Source: Dokdonella_A sp035760865
GTDB taxonomy: Bacteria; Pseudomonadota; Gammaproteobacteria; Xanthomonadales; Rhodanobacteraceae
Direction of reading: 5' to 3'
Length of the DNA: 18,094 bases
NCBI GenBank assembly: GCA_035760865.1
Contig: DASTSE010000382.1
Coordinates: 1 to 18,094 of the forward strand
Below the pieces are notes generated by a model. That model worked only from the letters and a program-made list of their open reading frames with translations, was not told the origin of the DNA and did not search any database. Made by a program: the position numbers and the translations under genes. Shown here piece after piece: positions 1-5,622 of this stretch (its first letter is position 1; every line of letters starts with the position of its first letter).

Positions 1-963
1 GAGGGCGACGCGCGCGCCGGCGACCGCGTCGCGTACGTGTTCACGTGCGGCGCCGTAGTCGAACGCGACGATCGGCACGCCGCTCGCGAGCGCCTCGAGC
101 GTCACGTTGCCGAACGTCTCCGTGAGGCTCGGGAAAAGGAACAGGTCGCCGCTGGCGTAATGGCGTGCGAGGTCGTCGCCGCGCCGCAAGCCAGCGAAGT
201 GGACGTGCGGGTGCTGCAGCGCTAGCGCCTCGCGCGCCGGACCGTCGCCGACGACGATGAAGCGCGCGTTCGGATGCTCGGCGCGAATCGCCGCGAACGC
301 GCGCACGGCGAGCCCGAGGTTCTTCTCGGGCGCGATGCGTCCGACGTGCACGACCGCGAGATCGTCGGGCGTGAGGCCCCATTCCGCGCGCAACGCCGGA
401 TCGCGCCTTCGAGGATGGAACAGTTGCGTGTCGACCGCGCGGCGCAGCAGGCGCACGTTGCGGAAGCCGGTCGAGCCGAGGAACTCGACCAGCTCCGCGG
501 TCGGCACGAGCGTCGCCGCGGCGCGATTGTGGAAGCGGCGCAGGTAGGCGAACACGACCGGCGTCAGCAGGCCGAGGCCGTAATGGTTCGCGAAATCGTC
601 GAAGCGCGTATGGAAGCCCGTGCACGCGGGCAGGTCTAGGCGTCGCGCAACGCCGAGGGCGGACCAGCCGAGCGGCCCTTCGGTCGCGATGTAGAGCGCG
701 TCGGGCCGCCGCGCCGTCCAGTGCCGGTGGAGGTGCCGATGCGCAGGCAGGCCGAAGCGCAGGCCGGGGTAGCGCGGCAGCGCCGCGCCGGGCAGCAGCA
801 CCTGCTCGAACTCCGCAGGCTCGTCGGCATCGGTGCGCTGGCGCGGTCGCACGAGCTCGACCTCGTGGCCGAGTCCCGCCAGGCCGCGCGCGAGTGACTG
901 CACGGTCAACGCGACGCCGTTGATCTCGGGCGGCCATGTTTCGGTGACGAGGGCAACGCGCAT
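1..963 (-). CDS. GT4 family glycosyltransferase, SQD2/MgtA-like (C-terminus cut by window edge)
   Basis: The minus-strand frame from the ATG at 963 stays open for 321 codons to the window edge, so the C-terminus is missing. The protein starts MRVALVTETWPPEINGVA, the typical GT4 N-terminus with its glycine-rich acceptor-side loop. The C-terminal Rossmann half shows VGRIAPEKN (207-215), GDGP (239-242) and the EX7E donor-binding motif E282/E290 in TETFGNVTLE. The stretch GFHTRFDDFANHYGLG (116-131) and the AVDTQLFHP segment (176-184) resemble the SQD2/MgtA branch, which moves a sugar from a nucleotide-sugar to a lipid acceptor at the cytoplasmic membrane. The acceptor is inferred and not proved. 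There is no convincing Shine-Dalgarno, but the N-terminal motif fixes this start. It is divergent from pstC across 135 bp that contain a Pho-box candidate. Confidence 0.88.
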   Translation of the reverse strand, partial: MRVALVTETWPPEINGVALTVQSLARGLAGLGHEVELVRPRQRTDADEPAEFEQVLLPGAALPRYPGLRFGLPAHRHLHRHWTARRPDALYIATEGPLGWSALGVARRLDLPACTGFHTRFDDFANHYGLGLLTPVVFAYLRRFHNRAAATLVPTAELVEFLGSTGFRNVRLLRRAVDTQLFHPRRRDPALRAEWGLTPDDLAVVHVGRIAPEKNLGLAVRAFAAIRAEHPNARFIVVGDGPAREALALQHPHVHFAGLRRGDDLARHYASGDLFLFPSLTETFGNVTLEALASGVPIVAFDYGAAREHVRDAVAGARVAL

Positions 964-989
964 GCAGGCATCCGCATCGGGGCATGCGC

Positions 990-1010
990 CAAGCCTCGCG
1001 CTCAGGCTTG
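990..1010. repeat. 7-bp perfect inverted repeat upstream of the glycosyltransferase
   Basis: CAAGCCT (990-996) and AGGCTTG (1004-1010) are exact reverse complements around a 7-nt spacer. The element lies 27-47 nt upstream of the glycosyltransferase start on its coding side. It could be an operator for a dimeric regulator or a hairpin in the mRNA leader. The protein or structure involved is not recognised. Confidence 0.45.
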
Positions 1011-1058
1011 AAGTGCGTGTTGCACGACGATGGCGAATCCATGACGGCCACCGCGTGC

Positions 1059-1076
1059 GTGTAACAAGCCTGTCAC
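1059..1076 (+). promoter_or_regulatory. Candidate Pho box (PhoB site) for pstC
   Basis: The 18 bases GTGTAACAAGCCTGTCAC fit the PhoB layout of two 7-mers separated by 4 bp (consensus CTGTCAT-N4-CTGTCAT). The first half matches 4 of 7 and the second 6 of 7. The box faces pstC. In known Pho promoters the box replaces the -35 and a weak -10 follows about 10 bp later; here only a poor TAGCGT (1087-1092) is available. A second half-site (CCGTCAT, 6 of 7) reads in the opposite direction at 1047-1041, toward the glycosyltransferase. The call rests on the match and on its position before a pst operon. Confidence 0.6.
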
Positions 1077-1098
1077 AATGACCCCCTAGCGTGAGTGA

Positions 1099-2184
1099 AT
1101 GCCCCTGAATCCAGTGACTTGCGAATCGTTGTTCGCCTCGGACGCCATCCGTGCTTCGTCGCGCCGCCGTGCCCGGCGTGCGCGACTGCAGCGCCTGGCC
1201 GTCACCGCCGGGGCCGCATTCGTGCTCCTGGGCCTGCTTGCGATTCCGCTTTACCTGATCGCCGCCGTTGCCGCTTCGCGCGCGCCGGTCGGCGTCGACT
1301 GGCCCCGCCTCGGCGTGCTGTTCGCGGGCAGCCTGCGAGCGACCGCGTGCGCGATCGCGATCGCATTGCCGCTCGGGTTCGCGACCGCGATGTTCAGCGC
1401 GCACTTCTGCGCTCCCCGCCTGCGCGCCTGGCTCAAGCCCGCGCTCGAAATGCTGGAAGCGATCCCGACCGTCGTGCTCGGCCTGGTCGCCGCGACCTCG
1501 TTCGCGCCGTGGCTGAAGACGCACGTCGCGACCCTGCTCGCGCTCATGGTCGCGCTGCCTTCGCTGCTGCTTGCGGCCGGCTTCGCCTTCGGCCGGCCGT
1601 CGCGCCATGACGGCTGGCTGCCGTTGACCACGCTGCCGCTGCTGTGCGCGGCCGTCGCTGGCGGACTGTGGCTGTCGAACCGGTTGGACGCGACCCTGAT
1701 CGTTCCCGCGAGTCCCTGGAATGCGACGCTGGTCGGGCTTGCACTCGGCATCGCGGCGCTGCCGCTCGTATTCTCGGTCGCCGAAGACGCCTTGTTCCTC
1801 GTACCACGCGACCAGATCCAGGCCGCGTTCGCGCTCGGCGCGACGCGCTGGCAGGCCCTCACGACCGTACTGCTCCCCGCCGCGGGTGCGGGCCTGTTCG
1901 CGGCGGCGGTGCTCGGCGTCGGCCGCTGTTTCGGCGAGACGATGATCGTGCTCATGGCGAGCGGCAATACCCCGGTCGGCGGAATGGACCCGCTGATCGG
2001 CCTGCGCGCTCTCGGCGCCGACATCGCGCTCGGCTTGCCCGACGCCGCGCCCGCGAGCGCCGTGTGGCGAGACCTGCTGGTCGCGACACTCGCGTTGCTC
2101 GCTTCGACCGTCCTGCTGAGCCTCGCCGCGCGTGCGGTGCGCGTGCGGCTGCGCCATCGGTTGCACGTGGCCGTGCCGGCATGA
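1099..2184 (+). CDS. pstC: Phosphate ABC transporter permease PstC
   Basis: This 361-residue inner-membrane permease is one of the two channel subunits of the PstSCAB high-affinity phosphate importer. A basic cytoplasmic N-terminus (residues 18-32, rich in Arg) precedes TM1 at about 36-57. The EAIPTVVLGLVAA stretch (120-132), the EAA-type coupling loop with RDQIQAAFALGATRWQA (237-253) and GRCFGETM (275-282) are hallmarks of PstC. Arg276 and Glu280 correspond to the Arg and Glu important for phosphate transport in E. coli PstC. It is somewhat longer than the E. coli protein, as in the long-form Pst permeases of pseudomonads and xanthomonads. No Shine-Dalgarno precedes ATG 1099, and the Pho-box geometry would put transcription initiation almost at this codon. 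Its stop overlaps the pstA start (ATGA). Confidence 0.93.
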   Translation: MPLNPVTCESLFASDAIRASSRRRARRARLQRLAVTAGAAFVLLGLLAIPLYLIAAVAASRAPVGVDWPRLGVLFAGSLRATACAIAIALPLGFATAMFSAHFCAPRLRAWLKPALEMLEAIPTVVLGLVAATSFAPWLKTHVATLLALMVALPSLLLAAGFAFGRPSRHDGWLPLTTLPLLCAAVAGGLWLSNRLDATLIVPASPWNATLVGLALGIAALPLVFSVAEDALFLVPRDQIQAAFALGATRWQALTTVLLPAAGAGLFAAAVLGVGRCFGETMIVLMASGNTPVGGMDPLIGLRALGADIALGLPDAAPASAVWRDLLVATLALLASTVLLSLAARAVRVRLRHRLHVAVPA

Positions 2185-3446
2185 GCGGGGCGCGCGCCGC
2201 GAGCGCGGCGACCTGGATGCTCGGCGGGCTGGTCGGCCTGTGCATCGTCGCGATGCTCGGCCTGTTGCTGTTCACGCTCGGCAGCGGCCTCCGCTCGCTG
2301 TGGCCGGACACGGTCGAGCGCCTCGTGCTCGTCGACGGCTCGGTGCTTCTGGCCGAGATCGTCGACCAGGACGCCGACGCGTTGCTGCTGCGCTCGAGCG
2401 AAAGCGGGCGCATCGGCGAGGGTTACGAGCGCGTGCGGCGCGACGCGATACGAGCGCGCAGCGAGCCCGCCGACGCATTCGCGGTCGGCTTCGCCGACGG
2501 CCGTCGCGTTTTCGGCAGCGGCGACGAAGACGCGCTTGCGGCCGCGGTGCAGGCGGTCGATCCGCCCGCGCGCGTGACCGAGGTCGTGCGGCCGAACGCG
2601 CTCGACGTGGTCGCGCGTGCCGGCATGTTCGCGCGCCGGCTCGCGGCGTTCGTCGCGACGCCGCCGCACGCGTCGAACCTCGCCGGAGGCGTGCTTCCCG
2701 CGCTGGTCGGCACGGTGACCCTGGTGCTCCTCATGAGCGTGCTCGTGATGCCGTTCGGCGTCGCCACCGCGGTCTACCTGCACCAGCGCCGCGGTGTCGG
2801 CGCGCAGGTCGTTCGCACCGCGATCGATACCCTCGCCGGCGTTCCCGCGATCGTCTACGGCGTCCTCGGGCTCGGCCTGTTCGTGCACGGCATCGGTGCC
2901 GGCATCGATCGCTGGTTCTACGCCGCGCGCCTGCCGGTGCCGACGTTCGGAGGCGGCGGCCTGCTGTGGGCCGCCCTCACGCTCGCGTTGCTGACCCTGC
3001 CGGTCGTGGTCGTCAGCGTCGAGCAGGGCCTCGCCCGCATTCCCGCGGCCCTGCGCGACGGCTCGCTCGCGCTCGGCGCGACGCACGAGGAAACCGTCTG
3101 GCGCCTGCTGCTGCCGGCGGCGCGGCCCGCGGTGTTGACCGGCTTCGTGCTCGCGATCGCGCGCGCGGCAGGGTCGGTGGCGCCCCTGATGCTCGTCGGC
3201 ATGGTCAAGCTCGCGCCGGCTTCGCCGATGGACGGCACGTTTCCGTACCTGCATCCGTCGCGCCAGTTCATGCACCTCGGCTTCGCCGTCTACGATGCGG
3301 CGCTCGCGAGTGCGGATGCGATCCGCGGCGTGCCGCGCGCGTACGCCTGTGCGATGCTGCTCGTGTGCGTCGTGATCGTGTTGAACCTCGCGGCGATCCT
3401 GTTGCGCAATCGCCTGCGCGATCGCTATCGCGCCTTCGGATCCTGA
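2181..3446 (+). CDS. pstA: Phosphate ABC transporter permease PstA (long form)
   Basis: This 421-residue protein is the second permease subunit of the Pst importer. The start is ATG 2181, inside an ATGA overlap with the pstC stop; the same frame is open further upstream, but that part lies within pstC. TM1 is at about 12-32. A soluble insertion of roughly 110 residues (about 42-150) then separates it from the usual permease core (about 170-410), as in the long PstA proteins of pseudomonads and xanthomonads. The core has the TLAGVPAIVYGVLGLGLFV segment (217-235), the EAA-type loop EQGLARIPAALRDGSLALGA (281-300) and VAPLMLVGMVKLAP (333-346). The motif usually written A-R-A-x-G-E-x-A-P reads ARAAGSVAP here, so Ser332 replaces the usual Glu. 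pstB follows after 4 nt. Confidence 0.92.
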   Translation: MSGARAASAATWMLGGLVGLCIVAMLGLLLFTLGSGLRSLWPDTVERLVLVDGSVLLAEIVDQDADALLLRSSESGRIGEGYERVRRDAIRARSEPADAFAVGFADGRRVFGSGDEDALAAAVQAVDPPARVTEVVRPNALDVVARAGMFARRLAAFVATPPHASNLAGGVLPALVGTVTLVLLMSVLVMPFGVATAVYLHQRRGVGAQVVRTAIDTLAGVPAIVYGVLGLGLFVHGIGAGIDRWFYAARLPVPTFGGGGLLWAALTLALLTLPVVVVSVEQGLARIPAALRDGSLALGATHEETVWRLLLPAARPAVLTGFVLAIARAAGSVAPLMLVGMVKLAPASPMDGTFPYLHPSRQFMHLGFAVYDAALASADAIRGVPRAYACAMLLVCVVIVLNLAAILLRNRLRDRYRAFGS

Positions 3447-3450
3447 CCAT

Positions 3451-4269
3451 ATGTCCAGCAGCATGACTTTCGCCGTCGGCGGCGGCGCCGGCGCGCCGCG
3501 CGACCCGTCCGCCGATGCGCCGGCGCTGCGTACGCGCGCGCTCAGCCTCTGGTACGGCGCACGCCGCACGCTGGATGCGATCGACCTCGACGTGCCCGCG
3601 CGGCGCATCACCGCGCTGATCGGCCCGAGCGGATGCGGCAAGTCGAGCCTGCTGCGCTGCCTCAACCGCCTCAACGACGAGCTCGAAGGCGCACGCGTCG
3701 AAGGCGAGGTGCGCCTCGGCGAAACGGACGTGTACGCGCCCGGCGCGGTCGTGCACGAGTTGCGTCGTCGCGTCGGCATCGTGTTCCAGCGGCCGAATCC
3801 GTTCCCGTTGTCGATCCACGACAACGTCGCCTACGGCCTGCGCCTGCTCGGCATCCGCAGCCGGCGCGAACTCGACGAGCGCGTCGAAGCGGCGCTGCGG
3901 GCGGCGGCGCTGTGGGACGAGGTCGCGAGCCGCCTCGACGATGCGGCGCTCGGGCTCTCGCTCGGCCAGCAGCAGCGCCTGGTGATCGCGCGCGCGATCG
4001 CGGTGGAACCGGACGTGCTGATGCTCGATGAACCCGCGTCCGCGCTCGACCCCGCGGCGACGCTGCGCTTCGAGGAGCTGCTGCACGAACTCGCGCGGCG
4101 GTATACGCTGCTGCTGGTCACGCACAACATGCAGCAGGCCGCGCGGGTCTCGGATTTCACCGCGTTCATGCACGCGGGCCGGTTGATCGAGTTCGGCGAA
4201 ACCGACGCGCTGTTCACCAATCCGCGCGAGCGCCAGACCGAGGATTTCATCACCGGCCGCTACGGTTGA
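3451..4269 (+). CDS. pstB: Phosphate ABC transporter ATP-binding protein PstB
   Basis: This 272-residue cytoplasmic ATPase powers phosphate import. The Walker A is GPSGCGKSS (58-66), followed by the PstB-specific LLRCLNRLND (67-76). The Q-loop is VFQRPNPFP (111-119, Gln113). The Walker B with catalytic Glu is VLMLDE (189-194), then the ASALDP D-loop (196-201) and switch His225 in LLVTHNMQQA. The signature reads LSLGQQQR (169-176): the usual third-position Gly is Leu171, while the Ser, the second Gly and the Gln are kept. The C-terminal FGETDALFTNPRERQTEDFITGRYG block (248-272) is diagnostic for PstB. The first about 25 residues are Gly/Ala-rich; Met5 (3463) is an alternative start. It lies 4 nt after pstA and is clearly in the same operon. 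Confidence 0.95.
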   Translation: MSSSMTFAVGGGAGAPRDPSADAPALRTRALSLWYGARRTLDAIDLDVPARRITALIGPSGCGKSSLLRCLNRLNDELEGARVEGEVRLGETDVYAPGAVVHELRRRVGIVFQRPNPFPLSIHDNVAYGLRLLGIRSRRELDERVEAALRAAALWDEVASRLDDAALGLSLGQQQRLVIARAIAVEPDVLMLDEPASALDPAATLRFEELLHELARRYTLLLVTHNMQQAARVSDFTAFMHAGRLIEFGETDALFTNPRERQTEDFITGRYG

Positions 4270-4360
4270 GCCACGACGAAACACCCTGCTTCGACGCTAT
4301 CGCGTAACGGCGCGGTGGCTACAGTCCCCATCCCGCAACACGACGCCACCGAACTGCACC

Positions 4361-5071
4361 ATGGATCGCCTCCACCTCTCCCAGCACATCTCCCGCCAGT
4401 TCAACAGCGAGATCGAGGACGTGCGGCGGCAAGTACTCGCGATGGGCGGCATCGTCGAGGAGCAGATCGCCGCTGCGGTGCGCGTGCTCGTCGCGCGCGA
4501 GGCCGGCGCTACCGGCGCGATCCGCGAGCGCGAGCAGCGCATCAACGCGGCCGAACTCGCGATCGACGAGCAATGTGCGTTCATCCTCGCGCGGCGCCAG
4601 CCGGCCGCATCGGACCTGCGCCTCGTGCTCTCGGTGATGAAGATGCTCGCCGACCTCGAGCGCATCGGCGACGAGGCCAAGCGCATCGCGCGGCTCGCCG
4701 AACACCTGCTCGCGGAGGAGGACGGTGCCGACGTGACCTCGGCGCTCGCCGAACTCGGCCACGTCGCACGCGACATGCTGCGCGGAGCGCTCGACGCGTT
4801 CGCGCGGCTCGACGAGCAGCTCGCGCTCGACGTCATGCATCGCGACCGTCGACTCGACGGCACGTTCCGCAGCGTTTCCGCGGCGCTCATCGCGCGCATG
4901 CAGCAGGTGCCCGAGCAGATTCCGATCGAGCTCGACCGCCTCTGGTGCGCGCGTTCGTTCGAGCGGATCGGGGATCGCTGCAAGAACCTGTGCGAGTTCG
5001 TGCTCTATCTGGTGCGCGGCAAGGATGTGCGCCACTCGGGCCTCGCCAAGGGCGACGCCCCAGGCGGTTGA
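4361..5071 (+). CDS. phoU: Phosphate signalling protein PhoU
   Basis: This 236-residue all-helical protein connects the Pst transporter to the PhoR-PhoB two-component system and restrains phosphate uptake and Pho signalling when phosphate is plentiful. The N-terminus (HLSQHISRQFNSEIEDVRRQ, 5-24) is typical of PhoU. The two tandem PhoU repeats each carry the metal-binding E-x-x-x-D motif: ERIGD at 100-104 and at 201-205. In the second repeat the residue after ERIGD, commonly His, is Arg206. The length matches the family (E. coli about 241). It lies 91 nt after pstB with no clear promoter between, so co-transcription is likely. A loose AGCCAC/GTGGCT inverted repeat (4269-4274 and 4315-4320) spans the gap. 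Confidence 0.94.
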   Translation: MDRLHLSQHISRQFNSEIEDVRRQVLAMGGIVEEQIAAAVRVLVAREAGATGAIREREQRINAAELAIDEQCAFILARRQPAASDLRLVLSVMKMLADLERIGDEAKRIARLAEHLLAEEDGADVTSALAELGHVARDMLRGALDAFARLDEQLALDVMHRDRRLDGTFRSVSAALIARMQQVPEQIPIELDRLWCARSFERIGDRCKNLCEFVLYLVRGKDVRHSGLAKGDAPGG

Positions 5072-5120
5072 TCGGGAGCCGGGCCTTGCGCGGGCGGCAT
5101 CGCGCCACCATACGGGCGGA

Positions 5121-5606
5121 GTGGAAACCGCCGTCGCCATCGGCCTTGCCCGCGCGGACGAAGCGCTCGCGATCGCGTTGCTGTCGCGCGAGTTGATCGA
5201 GCATGGACTGCGCTGGCGCTGGACGCCCGAGCGCCTGCGCCGCGCGATCGCTTCGAGGGACACCAATGTCGCGGTCGCCCGTCTCGACGGCCGCGTCGTC
5301 GGCTTCGGCGTCATGCAGTATCTCGACGAGGAGGCGCGGCTGTGCCTGCTCGCCGTGGCACCGGCCCGGCAACGCCAGGGAACCGGCACGAAACTCGTGC
5401 GCTGGCTCGAAGCAGCGGCGCTGGAAGCGGGCATCGGCGTGATCCGCCTCGAAGCGCGCCGGCGCAACACGGCGGCGCGCGCGTTCTATCGTCGCCTCGG
5501 CTACGAGGAGATCATGCTGTCGCTCGGCTACTATGCGGCGAACGAGGATGCGGTGCGCTTCGCCAAGGACCTCTGGCTCGCGCCGCCCGCGTTGCCGCCC
5601 GCATAG
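5121..5606 (+). CDS. GNAT family N-acetyltransferase
   Basis: This 161-residue protein transfers an acetyl group from acetyl-CoA to an unknown acceptor. The GNAT core is clear: VAVARLDGRVVGFGVMQYL (50-68, strands 2 to 4), LCLLAVAPARQRQGTGTKLV (74-93) with the pyrophosphate-binding Q-x-x-G-x-G loop (Q84, G87, G89), and NTAARAFYRRLGYEEI (116-131), the motif B helix with Asn116 and Tyr123. It is RimI-like in size and motif B, but it is not close enough to call RimI. The GTG at 5121 puts the first beta strand right after the start. An in-frame ATG at 5025 would add 32 residues, overlap phoU by 47 nt and encode an unlikely Arg/Pro-rich leader. The stop is 16 bp from the convergent beta-oxidation gene. 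Confidence 0.82.
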   Translation: METAVAIGLARADEALAIALLSRELIEHGLRWRWTPERLRRAIASRDTNVAVARLDGRVVGFGVMQYLDEEARLCLLAVAPARQRQGTGTKLVRWLEAAALEAGIGVIRLEARRRNTAARAFYRRLGYEEIMLSLGYYAANEDAVRFAKDLWLAPPALPPA

Positions 5607-5622
5607 CGTCGCGCCGCGCCGA

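Noticed and set aside
959..988. CGCATGC/GCATGCG inverted repeat around the glycosyltransferase start codon
   Set aside because: GCATGC is itself a palindrome, so a second copy automatically gives an inverted repeat; the 16-nt loop makes a stable structure unlikely.
1251..3824. Long open frame on the minus strand across pstC, pstA and pstB (857 codons)
   Set aside because: It is antisense to three well-conserved genes, has Arg/His/Gln-rich low-complexity translation and shows no domain. It is an effect of very high GC at third positions.
3957..3975. LSLGQ signature taken as evidence of an inactive PstB
   Set aside because: Walker A, Walker B, Q-loop, D-loop and switch His are intact, and the third signature position tolerates changes in ABC proteins.
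4266..4360. A separate promoter for phoU in the 91-bp gap after pstB
   Set aside because: The possible -35/-10 pairs (TTGAGC or TTCGAC with TACAGT) have spacers of 24 bp or more. No Pho box was seen.
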